A DNA stretch of 64,000 nucleotides, taken from the NCBI RefSeq assembly GCF_016086655.4, contig NC_092584.1:13939907-14003906 (forward strand), in the 5' to 3' direction. Origin of the DNA: Lepeophtheirus salmonis (Eukaryota; Arthropoda; Copepoda; Siphonostomatoida; Caligidae). Shown piece by piece: positions 1 to 11,949 of the stretch. Position 1 is the first letter of the stretch; every line of letters begins with the position of its first letter. A program made the translations under genes and the position numbers. The notes below the pieces were generated by a model. The model had not been told where the DNA came from, ran no database searches, and was given only the letters and a program-made list of their open reading frames with translations.

Positions 1-366
1 TGATTCTAGATTGCAAATTTTGCGTCCCCACTCTATGTGTATTAGTTATATATAACAATAAGAGTGAGGTCATTAACAGAAATATGTATATATACAAAAC
101 AAACTTTGAATCATTACCATAACTTGAATCAACTTATCTCTCACCTCTCCATTGTTTGTGAATTCAACAAAATGCTTCTTCATCAGTCTGTATAAAATTA
201 ACAACCCCGAGTTTACAAACACGCGCACTCTTTTGGGTATATATCAAGAGTTATACATACTACTTACTCTATGTAGTTATTTGTTGTTTTCTCACATTTA
301 ATTGGAGTCCCAGCTCTTGTTTCCCAATAATTTTTATTTATTTTATTAGTTGACTATTGTTTGAGG

Positions 367-405
367 ATGTGTGATGGGACGGAAGAGACGAAGGAAGAAG
401 AATAA
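367..405 (+). other. Possible upstream ORF in the 5' leader
   Basis: ATG followed by 11 codons (MCDGTEETKEEE) and TAA. A second short ATG-to-TAA frame begins near 413. Both would act as uORFs only if transcription starts upstream of 367, which the sequence does not show. No clear TATA box or initiator was identified in 1-539, so the promoter is undefined. Confidence 0.2.
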
Positions 406-539
406 GTTCAGAATGTGCATTCCCAAAGTGTTGTTGTGTTCTGTGACTTTATAAATAAATACTTCTACATATAAAACTATAAAACCTTTCATTATTTAAA
501 AGGAATAAATAAGTAAACTATTATTGTATGTGCCTTATT

Positions 540-618
540 ATGGATCGTAGAACATTATTGGGGTTGTATTTGTTATGTAATGTGAATTTAATCAATGGAG
601 AGAACGCGAGCAACAAGG
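540..618 (+). CDS. Exon 1 of sidestep-like Ig-domain membrane protein (signal peptide)
   Basis: This short open stretch starts at an ATG in strong context (A at -3, G at +4). It encodes 26 complete codons plus one base, then meets a consensus donor, GTAAGAG, at 619. The peptide begins MDRRTLLGLYLLCNVNL and reads as a signal peptide: basic N-region, hydrophobic core, then a polar NGENASNK stretch likely at or after cleavage. An in-frame ATG lies four codons upstream at 528 but has weak context (T at -3, T at +4), so 540 is preferred; an in-frame TAA at 510 closes the frame above it. The exon ends in phase 1 (one base, G), which matches the acceptor phase of the Ig exon at 47548, where the split codon becomes GGA (Gly). 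That match is the main support for joining the two. Function is inferred from exon 2. Without transcript data, an alternative first exon cannot be excluded. Confidence 0.7.
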
Positions 619-1190
619 GTAAGAGCCTTATCTATTTATTTATAAATTTTAACTTCATACATATTGAAGAAGCACTTACTTTTAATAAATATTGAATATC
701 TGTAAATCATACGATATAATAATATGTACAATGTATTAAAGTAATGTCTAAAAATAAAATTTACATCAAGCCACAATTTAATGGTAATATTTAATACGGA
801 ACGGCAGTTAGAGGTAGAGGCTTTGAAATAAGGAGATTTACTCTGGGTGATTATATTAAAATTGGTCTACAAATAGGTTTCGAACATTAGTTGTTGAACA
901 CTTTAAAATCTTAAATAAGGGTGTGAGAAGGTTGAAAAGTTATTGGACAATAAAAACAACTATTGAAACATACATTGTTTACATTTTTTTATAAAAAAAA
1001 TGTAACCAAAAAATAAACGATAAAGCCAACATTTTAAAATGGAGACACTATAGTAAATAGTGCTTGCCCATATATTAACTGGAGATTGATCTGTTGACAT
1101 TGTACGCATTCTCTTGGTGTACCGCTTATAAGATAGATAATATGAATAATGCGTGTGACAACGTCCAAGGGACGTAAATATCTGGAAAAA

Positions 1191-1228
1191 CTTCATAAAC
1201 AAGTGCCTAAAGGCACTTGTTTATGAAG
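1191..1228. repeat. Perfect 18-bp-arm inverted repeat with 2-nt spacer
   Basis: The arm CTTCATAAACAAGTGCCT is followed by AA and then its exact reverse complement; pairing stops at the next base on both sides. There is no adjacent ORF. In DNA it could extrude as a cruciform, and in the nascent transcript it would form a stable hairpin about 570 bases after exon 1. It may be the fused ends of a deleted inverted-repeat element. Confidence 0.85.
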
Positions 1229-4180
1229 CTACAGGAAATCTTTTTTGAAAATTACAAAGATATATATCAATTAAAAAATTAGTAATAAAGCCTTAATATT
1301 TTAATTCTTTCAAAAGTATACCTTATTTGTTCGATATACAAAATTCCACGATTTTATCTTGCATACTATGGTTGTTACATCTTAAAGGGACATAGATTTA
1401 AGATTAATCATAAATTAATTCGTTTTTATAAAGCAAAATATATTTTTTTCCTCATTTAAGCAAAAGCTTATTTGTTCCAGATTTATCTATGATACACTCT
1501 ATTTGTCCAATTAGTTGATATATTTCTTGATTAAGTCACACCTCTAAAAAACCTAACAAATCCATTTTTGAATAAAAAACTAAGCCTTTTAGATTGTTTT
1601 TCAATTGTACATTCTTTTAACCAAATGAAGATCATAAATGTAATTACATAAAAAAAAAATTTTTTTTTACTTGCAAGATGTTCATTTGAAGTATCACAGA
1701 TCACGCCACTAAATTATTTTTCTTCGTTGAACATACATTTTTTTGTGAAAAAATAAAAGGTTTCATGAACAACGTTCAACTATTTTCCTTTCAGACGTTT
1801 TAAAATGAACGGAAATCATAAACGACACTCACTTTTCGGCCTCAATGCTTAAGTTGGTGAAGAAGTGATATTATGAGCCGATTTTCCCCCCTTAATTCAA
1901 AATTATATGCAACATAGTTAAAAGATCTTTATTTGCATATTATTTTGGCAGTTTAATTTGTCGATAGTACAAGTTTGGGGAGTAATGATTATCGATAATT
2001 AATATTATTTATTAGTATAATTGAAACAATATTTAATTTAACCAAAAATACATATCTATTTTAAATAATCTAGAAAACAAATATATATATTTGGAAAATA
2101 TTTAATATATATCAATCTGTAAATAATTTAACTGATATCCCAAAATTTGAGTTTAAAATATTTCTTTGGATGCTTCTTTGTTATGTATATTTTCGTTGTT
2201 GGTTTTTTCCACCTCTAAATTATTGTTAATCATCTTCTCCCAGCTACTTTTTGGCTTCAAACACTTATATTTGGCTACACACTTAACCGAGTAACTTGAT
2301 TTTCTGAAGAAAAAGAAATATATAAATGAAATTTTAAAAACTATTTCATACCAATTTACCCCTCATTCATTATTTAATGAAATAAAAAATACAACAATTT
2401 TTCCCGAAATTTAAAAATGTATCTTAAACTAAAGTTGTCCGTCTCAAAATAAGATACTACAATTTTTTTTTGATGTTTATAAATTAATATCAACGACCAT
2501 TACTGTAAACCTTTGATATATGTACCATTTAGTATGGGATATTTCGTAACACACAAAGTAAACAATCTGAAACTCCTTCTTTAAAATAGATTGAGTGCAA
2601 CAAAGGGTTTAGTTTAGTATGAATTAGTTCATACATTTATGATAATTCTTTGAATACTATTATGGCAAGCTATAAACCTATAGCATTTTTTAGTGTGCCA
2701 GTTTTTGTTACTATTTGCAACTTGAATAGTTTTTTTTTCTAACGAGGTTATATATATATTTTTTAAATCCAGTAAAGAAAACATCTAATTATAAAGTGTG
2801 AACCTGAGAAGTGTGCGCTCATGAATGATGGAGAGGAACATTCATAATGATAATCGTTTGAATTTTTTAGCTTGGCATTTTTTTTTAATAGTGGATTACC
2901 TGAAGAGTGAATTTTCTTTACTTGAGCTGTTATCATTATTATTAACTTCCTGATTTTTTTGCGGAATTAGATTTGTAAGTACATAAAAATTGTAAGTTGT
3001 ATGTACAGAGAGTAATTGTTTTTTGTTTTTTTCTCCCAAAATAATTCTTCAAATTGTCAGGATGACAAAGTTGAATAAAGGTTTATTTTTAAATGATAAA
3101 AGGGCTACTGATTAGTTATGATGATTATAAGTCAATGAACAACTAAGAATAAAATTGAAAATTTACAACAGTGTAGTTTCTACCTTTGTCTTTGCTTATT
3201 GAGTGGGACTTCTTTGCCTTAACTTTTTAACAATTTCTAACTTTACTTTAAGGAATTGTAAGTATTACTCTTTTCAAAATGATATTTTTTGGGGGGCCAT
3301 TTTTATATGAAATACCTAATGCCCATATTGATATTAGCATACTCTGAAAACTATGTCATAATATCTCGTTAAGAAAGAAAAAATCAATAATTTAAATATT
3401 ATTATGATATAAAAATAGTTTGGACCAACTGATATTGGTTTGCACTTTCCTCACTAGGCTTGAAAAATTTAAGCATGATTACAATTTGCCTAGATATGCT
3501 AATTAACAAACAAGTAATTATTAATCATGTTTTTCTGCAAATTTTCTTGTATAACTCTTTGCTAAATTAAATTACTCATCAACCAACGAGTTTGGAAAAC
3601 AAATAAGCAAAAAAATATATAATGGACTTTGACACAATATAGATGAAATGAATGCAGAATGGTTTTCCATGTCTTTCTTTTTTTCAAAAACTTGTGCAGT
3701 ATAAGAAGGTAAAAAATTGCTCAAAAACTTATTTGACATATTTGAGCCAACAGCTTCAATGATTCCAAAATACGATACACACGGTGTTATATGGTCAACT
3801 AGTCAAACATTAAGATAGTGTACAAATGCAAAACAAAAGTAAACAAAACAAAAGTAAACGTATCAACAGCAAAGAATCAAGTTTGGTAGGAGTTTTAAGG
3901 ATATACTTTGTGTCATTTATTTAACACATTTAAGCTGCAAATATTGATCTTGCAAGCCTAGATGAAGGACACGTCGTTACTTTTAGTGTATCTTGTGTTT
4001 AATTAATGCACTTTTAAGAAACTAATAAGGAATTACAAAAAAAGATAGTGTGTTTGTATATAATATTGAAACACGACGGCTGTCTCTGAACTTTTCTTGG
4101 TTCAGAAAATGAGAAAAATGAAGATTTTTGGGATAGAAGGATAAAAGAAACAATCTTAATAATATAACAGGAGTTCAATT
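1229..4180. other. AT-rich intronic stretch with no recognised gene
   Basis: All frames are closed by frequent stops. Only homopolymer runs (for example A/T runs near 1650 and 2460) and one tandem duplication at 3830-3859 stand out. Confidence 0.5.
3830..3859. repeat. Exact tandem duplication of a 15-bp unit
   Basis: AAAACAAAAGTAAAC occurs twice back to back (3830-3844 and 3845-3859) with no mismatch, consistent with a recent slippage event. Confidence 0.85.
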
Positions 4181-4189
4181 CCTAGAAAA

Positions 4190-4960
4190 AAATACCATGA
4201 TACCAGAAGAATTTTGATTGCCTTTACCCAAAGGTAAGCCTTATTGGAAGGTTTTGTCTTCCTCTTGGACTTTATTCTTGTCTGGGACTATTTTACTTTT
4301 ATTAATGATAAATCTGAGAGACGAATTATGAAAATATTCTGGATTTACCCTATAGAAGACAAGTACGGACCTTCCTAAACATTTTTCCAGAAAACTTTGT
4401 CGTAGCCAATATGATTGCTGCCATTAGAAGATTAAAGCATACATGTGTGGGCCCACACAACCCTTATATATTGCACTGGAATCCCTCAACACTTACTAGA
4501 ATATAGTTTGAGAAAAAAACAGTTTTCATCTCTTCAGATATCTTTGGTCTCCATACAACGTCATAGGCTGGAATGAGAAGATTTAGGGTTATCGAGAAAA
4601 TGGATTGAAGTCGGACAAAATCCATTTATAAAATCACTGGAAAAGTGGATGAGGTATCGTCTTGCCACATCTTTAGTTTTGACAAATAAGTCTAACCCAG
4701 ATGAATAAGATTGGCTTTGCTATTGTAAGAAGCTCACTGAGTCCTTCTTCCATCTCTTTTACAAATGTGAAATCGTGGAACATGTGAGAAAGTTTGTGAA
4801 AAAAAAAGAAGAAGGATGAATACGGGTTGAACCTTACCAAAAAGACTAGCTAGTTTGCATTCCTATCTAGACTCAACCAAATTTACAAGTGGACTCCATG
4901 CTTACAACGATTAGATGCAAAATTTACCAGAGAAGAGCGTTTGGCAAAACTGTGTATAGA
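4190..4960 (+). pseudogene. Decayed LINE (non-LTR retrotransposon) reverse-transcriptase 3' region
   Basis: One forward frame shows long open pieces broken by single stops. It includes KWIEVGQNPFIKSLEKWMR, a stop, and then DWLCYCKK followed by ESFFHLFYKCEIVEHV. The spacing C-x-C, then E-S-x-x-HLF-x-x-C, is the cysteine/histidine motif found after the reverse transcriptase in many LINE ORFs. At least four in-frame stops and no start make it a dead copy. The 5' part, the catalytic YxDD region and a poly(A) or microsatellite tail were not found, so the clade is not assigned. Confidence 0.5.
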
Positions 4961-5849
4961 TAATTTTTTTTTCCGAAACACAATTAATAATTTAAAAAAG
5001 TATTTTTACTGGGTCATTGTGGTTGTATTTTATATTTTTTGGGCATTTTTTTCTTATTTTTCGGGATCTACTTCAACTTTGAATACCTTGAATTTTATTT
5101 TGTGTCTACAACATCATTTGAGCAATACACTATGCTAGATGGATGTAAAAAGGAATATATTCCATAAAAATATACAGTTTTGATGCTCCTTAACAAGCTA
5201 GGGGGCAATTTAGGATCCTGTCTAATCTACGTATACCAAGTATGATCTTTATGTAAGTGAAATGTTGTACTAGCATGATTTACATAGATTTGATTTGATT
5301 AATGTAATTCTCAGCCACAGAAAGAGGGAAATGCAACACAAACAACAAATGATTATAATTATTTTGACTCCCTTGACAAATACGCTAATTAAGACAACTC
5401 CATCTAACTTCCCACGATGATTAAATCATGTATTTGCAGACAAAGCCAAGTTTTAATTGGAAGTTGTTTTAGTAGATATAATTATAAATCCACGATAATC
5501 TTTTTTCACTGTATTTGAGAATAAACTTATTAATTATTCATCTAAACGACATATATATTTACGGATAGGGTTAAAAAATCAAGCTTATTGCATTCATAAA
5601 TACATATTTCCTTGTATAATTGATAATAGGTATTCAGGGAGAGTTAATATGGTATATTATTACTAATACAAATCCGTTGTATTTTTGATGTGCTCGTTTT
5701 TTTTTTTTGGTAATAATAATCTGAAAAAGGAATTTTCTTTTCTCCTGTTGTTGTCCTATGAATTACTCTCTGAATGATGAACTTCCTTTTCAACTATAGC
5801 TGATTTATCAGTCTTGTGTGTGTGTTCATAAAAAATTGAAGAGATTTGG

Positions 5850-5975
5850 GGAATTATAATTATAAGTCCTTGTTGGACTCAGAGTAGAATTGAGGATCGA
5901 CATCAGAGTAAATCTTACCATTGTCCTTGTTTATTTCTTCGCCTCCTTTGTCCAGCTAATAGAAGCTGATCTACT
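5850..5975 (+). repeat. Interspersed repeat family R1, copy 1
   Basis: Contains TTATAATTATAAGTCC, then GAGTAGAATTGAGGATCGAC and ATCAGAGT, then a T/C-rich GTCCTTGTTTATTTCTTC block. The same ordered blocks recur at 20.7, 39.3, 50.0-52.2 and 60.4 kb. Confidence 0.65.
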
Positions 5976-5984
5976 TGAAAATTT

Positions 5985-6078
5985 TATTTTCCACCCTGAC
6001 AATTTGAAGAATGTTGGGGAGGGATGCAGCTTAGCTGTGAATATGTTTCATTAGACTAGTTAAAAGCGGCTATGAGAG
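5985..6078 (-). repeat. R1 repeat fragment in inverted orientation
   Basis: On the minus strand this reads CTAATGAAAC...ACAGCTAAGCTG...TTCAAATTGTCAGG, the right half of the R1 family. It abuts copy 1, which is on the plus strand, so the locus holds two head-to-head pieces. Confidence 0.5.
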
Positions 6079-6189
6079 ATGATTCCAACTTTTTTTTTTT
6101 TTTTTTATGCTCACTCGCTATTATTATTATATACATTTTATTAAGTTCAAGAATAATGATCACATCTTTCTTAAATTACATTACAGATT

Positions 6190-6272
6190 ACTACATCCAC
6201 AGCAGGTGGCAGCCCTTCCTCCTCCGCCTAAAGCCCATCATTTCCGCCAAGGTTGGCAATATTAATAATTAA
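6190..6272 (+). pseudogene. C-terminal scrap of a mariner-type transposase
   Basis: A short, locally GC-richer open end reads RWQPFLLRLKPIISAKVGNI and then stops. The pattern F/L-x-x-RL-x-x-II-x-x-K-G-x-I followed by a stop is the extreme C-terminus shared by the DD37D relics elsewhere in the window. No other part is recognisable. Confidence 0.35.
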
Positions 6273-7567
6273 AAGAGCTCAAATATACATCTATTTAAAC
6301 CAATATTTTTTATTTATTCTTCAGTTAATTATTATATTATATTTTGATAAAGTGTTTCAAATTGTTCAGATTTTTATGGACTACTCTGTATATTAGGATA
6401 GGCCTTACTGGTAACCCTCTTAATGGGTTCAAATAATGAAAGTAATATTACTATACCAAAAAAAATAATATTTGAAAGACATTTAAAGGGAGTGGCCCTT
6501 CACTAACAACAAGAGAAGAGTGTAACAAATCAAGGTTTGATCTGTAGATAAAGTACTTTTAATTCAAAAAATAGTTTATGATTTTATTCATCTTAAAAGG
6601 ATTGAACATTGAAGCTACAAACATTACTAAATCAGTTAAGGAATTGCTGTTGGAATACAATTTATTTATCTATGTTATCCGAAAAAAATTGAGGATATTT
6701 TATTTTTTAATACAAGCCAAAAAACAAAACAAAAAAGAAACAATGACCACAATTAAAATTTTATTTAAGTCAAAAATATTTTGTGCGATATTGTAGGAAA
6801 CAAAATGAAAGGGTGAAACAAATATTGGATACACATTGATTTTTAACGGCTACCCTACAAAATACATAATCCTTTCCAATCTAAATAGCCCTCAGTATCA
6901 ATTTACCAAGTGATTTTTTTACTTTGACATAATGCACTTCATTTTGTAGATCCTCCCGTGTATATATTTTCTTGTAACAGGGCCCTCATTTATCCTTGGA
7001 TATAGGTAAGACCGATTTGATTAAATCCCCCCATTTATCACTGTTTCATTTTTAACTTTTAATTTTCTAATTTCACATTATCTATCAGCCCAATATCGAA
7101 TTATTGATTCTTTTGCATAAGAAGAAGAATTATAAAATAAAGAAGCTTTTATTTCACATAAATTTTTATAACAGATAAATTAATTATTTTGACATTTTCC
7201 CAAGAAATAATCCAAATTATACTTTCCATCATTTTACAAATTAGATGTGTCAATACTTTAAAAAAAATATAAAATACAAATTAAGACTTGATCAATATAT
7301 TTACCTATTTGAAAGCAGTTTTGTATTAATATGTAGCCTTTGTTACGTCTCTGGGTTGTTAATCTATCCCAAAGACTTAAATATCTATTTAATATTTTTT
7401 TTGTATTTTATTTGTAACCAACCTTCAATATAATTTTTATTCATCATAAACCGGGATTTTCAGATATTTTAGGAATTTATTCTCAACAAATATTAATAGC
7501 ATGGTCGTTTGTTTTTCAAGTCAAATGCAAATTTGTGAAGTTGTTGCTAGTATGTTGTGTTTGGATT

Positions 7568-8160
7568 CATTTTATGTGACCTTCTCCAGCTGAAATCACC
7601 TTTGGAACCCTTGGCCTAAATAATGCTGCAGTCTTGATTGCATCAGCAGCAGAATCATGCAGTTCCTGGTAATGTTATTTTTAGGGAAGTAGCACTGGTA
7701 TAGGATCGTTTGCTGACCTTTTCTTAAAGGATTCCCCACAGATAATAATGGATAATGTTCAAATCTAGATTATTGCTCGGCCAGATTTCAGCCTTCACAA
7801 AAAACTGTACTCTCTCAGCTAAAAATGACTGTGTTTCCTTGTAGGCATGTCAAACTTCTTCTAGATCTGGTGTGGCAAGACATTCTTTGGGATCTTCAGT
7901 TGACAGCTTTGTTGATCTTGAGAGCAGCTTCGATTAAATCTAGTGGCTCGCCATTCCTTCAAAAGTTATGACTCTGCCCAGATTCTTGGACTTCAAAATA
8001 GGTAGTACTTTGTATGAATCACAGACGATTACTTTTGCGTTTTGCCGATTCATTTCTACGTTATTTGAATACTTTTCTTATTGAAGTGCACAATGAATTT
8101 AGATGCCCACTTTTCCTTTAAGTAGTTCAAAACCTTTAAACAAGGATCAGCTCTTATGTT
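7568..8160 (-). pseudogene. Decayed mariner (DD37D-like) transposase
   Basis: Read on the minus strand across several frames, the order matches the DD37D mariner group: a segment NRQNAKVIV...KVLPILKSKN just after the position of the first catalytic Asp, then WPSNNLDLNII equivalent to the third-Asp region (WPP-SPDLNPLDY in relatives), then a C-terminal tail. Multiple stops and frameshifts are present. The third catalytic Asp appears replaced. No terminal repeats were located. Confidence 0.55.
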
Positions 8161-8199
8161 GTTGGTGTAGACCAAGTCTCATACTATTTTTTTTAGAAA

Positions 8200-9800
8200 T
8201 TGAACTTATTAAGCTTTTGAGTTATAAACACACTTAATGAATTAGTTAAGTGTTTATATTATTTATCCAATTAAATGATTAGTAAGAAATGTTTTGTTGT
8301 GTATATCTAAACAAGTCTTCTTTGATAATTAAATTTATTATTTATTTTGAAATAATTTATCCTTTAAATACTATAAAATTTAATATTCTTTTCACCAAAA
8401 TTGCTATTTTGAATAATGAGCTATCAAGTATAAAATATATAGGTTAACGGCTATTCAATTTGCTCACAGATACTTAAGGCATTATTTACAATAACTAATG
8501 AGATTAAATGCAGTTAAATAATACAAAAATATACATTTTAATATTAGAGGGACTAAACAATCCGTAGAAGGAGAGTAATGGAGTTAAAAAACCAAATCTA
8601 ATTTTTCGAAATAAATCTTCTTATTTTTTCACATATTTTTTACAAATTTTATTTTATGAACCAATGTAAGAATATGATTAATTATATTCTTTATAAAACA
8701 TATATGCACTTTTAGTTCGTTACCCCTCCCATATACACTTAAAAACTACAACAATCCAAAAAGTTACAAAATTACAACTAAATCAAAAAAATCTATCCTT
8801 GGTACATTTTATCTCCTCTGATAACTTTTTTAATTAATAGAAAATGTCTTTTGACATTTCCAGGCAAATACTTTTGATTTTTGTCTGGCATTAGAACAAA
8901 AGTACACAAAAACTCAGAACTGTGGCACGTCAAAATAAAAAAGTGAGGTAGAATACTTTTTTTCAAAATTAATATTACAAATTATTGATAATTTTTATCA
9001 ACATATTATACTTTTTTGCATTTCAAATTGTACTTAAACCAGTCTAAATTGATTGTCACAAAAAACAGAAAGATAAATTTATAGGTTTTTATGTTGTTGG
9101 AACACATATTTATAATTTTAAAAAAATACACAAAAAACTGTGTCTAAAATCTAGCTTACATTGGCAGGTCAATGACTGTATGTGTATTACTTATGTACGT
9201 ATACATATATGTTTCAAGATTTCATGTTAAAAGTATTTTTAATTGTGCGTATAGTTTTAGTAATGAAGTTTCTCTTTTAACCTTTTGATTATTTGTAGCC
9301 CTTAATGAAATAATAATCATAAAAGCAACTACCAACAAAAACTGAATGCATTAAATTTATTGATACACTAATTTGTTTTTAATGCACGATTGAAGGAGGG
9401 AGGAGTGGTGTTGATATAAAATATAATTTTTTGATGCAATAGCATATTCTAAGCACTCAGAGAAGAAAAAAAAAAACATCTAAATTTTCCCCCTCCTTCC
9501 CCAAAAATGATTTCTTTTCTTTTATCTTTGAATCAAATTTTAGACTAGTTTTTTTTTTGTTGTACATATAGTTTTGATAATAAATTATATCAATTCCCTT
9601 AAATGAAAAATGATTTCCACTACAAAGTCCACCCCATTGGTGTGATTTTGTGGCGTGGTTTTTTGGCTCTAGCTTTATTGCAATTATTATCGTATCGACA
9701 ATTTTCTTGGAAATAGCTAATAGTTAAACATGAATTTTATATCGGCTCAATAAACAATTTTCTAAAGAAGAGTTTACAAAACCAAAAACAAGAAGCAATT
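8200..9800. other. AT-rich stretch with no recognised feature
   Basis: Closed in all frames; only A/T homopolymers (9468-9477, 9550-9558) noted. Confidence 0.45.
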
Positions 9801-9837
9801 TGAACCTAGAAATAAGATTTTTATAATCAAAAATATG

Positions 9838-10202
9838 AACCAACGCAGAGCTACAATTTTAGAGATACACACACTAGGAAAATCACCTTAAGAGATCTCT
9901 TAAGTTATCTGCTCTGTAACGTATGCCCCTGAGAGGTTCACCAAAAGCTTCCAAAGCAAGGCCAAAGACACCATTTGAGGGGCAAAAGAGGCAAGGTGAT
10001 CGTTAATGGCCTAACTTGTGAATTTAACAGCTGCCAGACCACCATGCACCACTTGGTTAAGCAAGACAAAGAAATAACTGAAGGCTGCCATTATCACTGC
10101 TTGAGCCAACATAGAGCCTTATTTTGTATAAAAAATGTTGTAAAAAGTTATACACCAGGCTGGAACTGGTCATTAAGGCGCTTTGCAGCTATATTGACTT
10201 AA
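9838..10202 (+). pseudogene. Mariner-type transposase relic, N-terminal HTH fused to C-terminal end
   Basis: The opening QRRATILEIHTLGKSP is a helix-turn-helix start like those of mariner transposases that bind terminal repeats. A stop follows, and after about 100 codons in another frame the end W-SLRRFAAILT resembles the usual F-RRL-x-AII C-terminus. The middle with the catalytic residues is missing or unrecognisable. Confidence 0.45.
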
Positions 10203-11439
10203 AATGTCAATAATGTGTTCCTTCATTGTATTTATGAAATTAAATTTTCCTCATTTCATCAAATTTTAAGTTTCAAAAAGTGTGATAAAAGAGCTTAACT
10301 ATTGTATCACCAATATTTAATTCCTGATCTAAACTATCAATCATGGAATAAATACATATGAATTTGGAAATAGTTTGGTGTGGAGATTTGACCGTTTGTG
10401 TCGTTATTATATTTCTTTATATTTAATCATTTCAACCGAAATGTGAGTTTGGGAAAAAATAGTCCTGTATTCACTTTAATTTGAAATAGTTTTTATTTCA
10501 TGGACTTTTGAACGTCCATTTCATATAATTTTAACTACAAATAGCAAATTGATGCGATAAATAAGTTCTTTTAATTGAAGGAACTTTATTTTTATTCACA
10601 AACAATTAATCCTTTAGATATCCTTGATATTTCCCAGTCAACCATTAAGTTAGTTTATATATAATTTAAAAGTTATTGCTCTTACTCTTCACGAACCAGG
10701 ATTCCAATAACAGAGGGCTAATGTTTTTGGATTTGAAGATTTTAATTTAATCAGGACTTGGAGTATATCTTACCAAAAACGAAGCAATTGGAGCATCATT
10801 AAATATAATTTGATAGGTAATTCTACAAAAGTTCTCACAAAAATATTTCCAAGATATTTGAGTATTAGAAAAGTTTGGAAAATATTGGATTTGCTCATTT
10901 GAACAAATTAACACCCATGCATAATTGAATTAAAGCTTCACTAATTGTTTACGAATGATGACATGATAACGTGTACACAAGGAATAAACTCTGAATCATA
11001 AAGGTAATAAAGGTTATATCTCTAAAGTTGAGAGATATTTTTTACTTATCAGGATTGTTTTTCTCTGTCAATAAAATCATCTGCATTCTGAATCGGCAAA
11101 AGCAATACCCCAATCATTACTACCACTGGACATTTGAGTATTATTAACGATATACATATTAAGCTTCTAATATCTTCAGGTGTGGGTTGAAAGAAATATA
11201 ATAGTTTAAGGAGTTTGTGGATTTCTCATATGCTTATGAATAAAAAGTTAGGCAGTTATATGAGAATATAAACATTTTTTTAAATTTGCTTATAGAGAAT
11301 AGAAGACGATTTAGTAACATGGTTTTATTGAAAATTAAGTATGTAAAAGCTATTTGTACCACGATTTTTTTTTTTTTTAAGGCAATATTCTCTTCAAACA
11401 ATTATCAAATTGAACAAATAAACCAGATTCTAAAAGTTT

Positions 11440-11942
11440 GCTGGATTTTTATTTATTTAATTTAAATAATCAGTATTAGTCTCAATTACAGTCTCTATAC
11501 GAGGCCAAAAGCGGGAGCAGGCCTTTCCAACTTAGTCCCTTGGCAAATTTTGTAGTTATTTCTTGATGAAACTCATGAATTTGTTTCGTTATTGTAGGGT
11601 GTTAGGTTGGTTTTTGGTTTGAAGTGGTTAAAATTGTCGGAAAAAGTAACTTCGATATTTGAACTTCTCCCATTTACTGTTGCCTCAAAATCACTTTTAG
11701 AGATATCAAATTCCATTCTAAACTTGTGAACAAACGTCTTCCAAAGTTTCCAAAAATGTTATGTTGTTATTACAAGGAGGGCTTCATACTTTTTTCTAAA
11801 TATTTGGGACAACAAAGTCGCTAATTGATTCCATTTTTTCCGACTAGTGCAGGTTTGAACTAGCAAAAAAATAAATCAGCTTTCTAAGTGCCCACGTTTT
11901 TTCAGAAGAGCGGCCATAAGTGGTGTTATATTGTGCACCCTG
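11440..11942 (-). mobile_element. Truncated mariner of the 43.4/52.6-kb subfamily
   Basis: On the minus strand the right end (near 11942) reads CAGGGTGCACAA, like the ends at 43390 and 52642. About 60 bp in, CACTAGTCGGAAAAAATGGA starts an N-terminal segment closely matching that of the 43.4-kb copy (CACCAGTTGGAAAAAAATGA). The far end encodes KACSRFWPRIETVIET, the transposase C-terminus. The catalytic core between them is deleted or scrambled. Confidence 0.6.
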
Positions 11943-11949
11943 AAGAGAG

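Noticed and set aside
4941..5138. 65-codon plus-strand frame downstream of the LINE relic
   Set aside because: A Phe/Tyr/Leu-rich string from T-rich sequence. Its first few residues continue the LINE frame but the rest is not conserved-looking.
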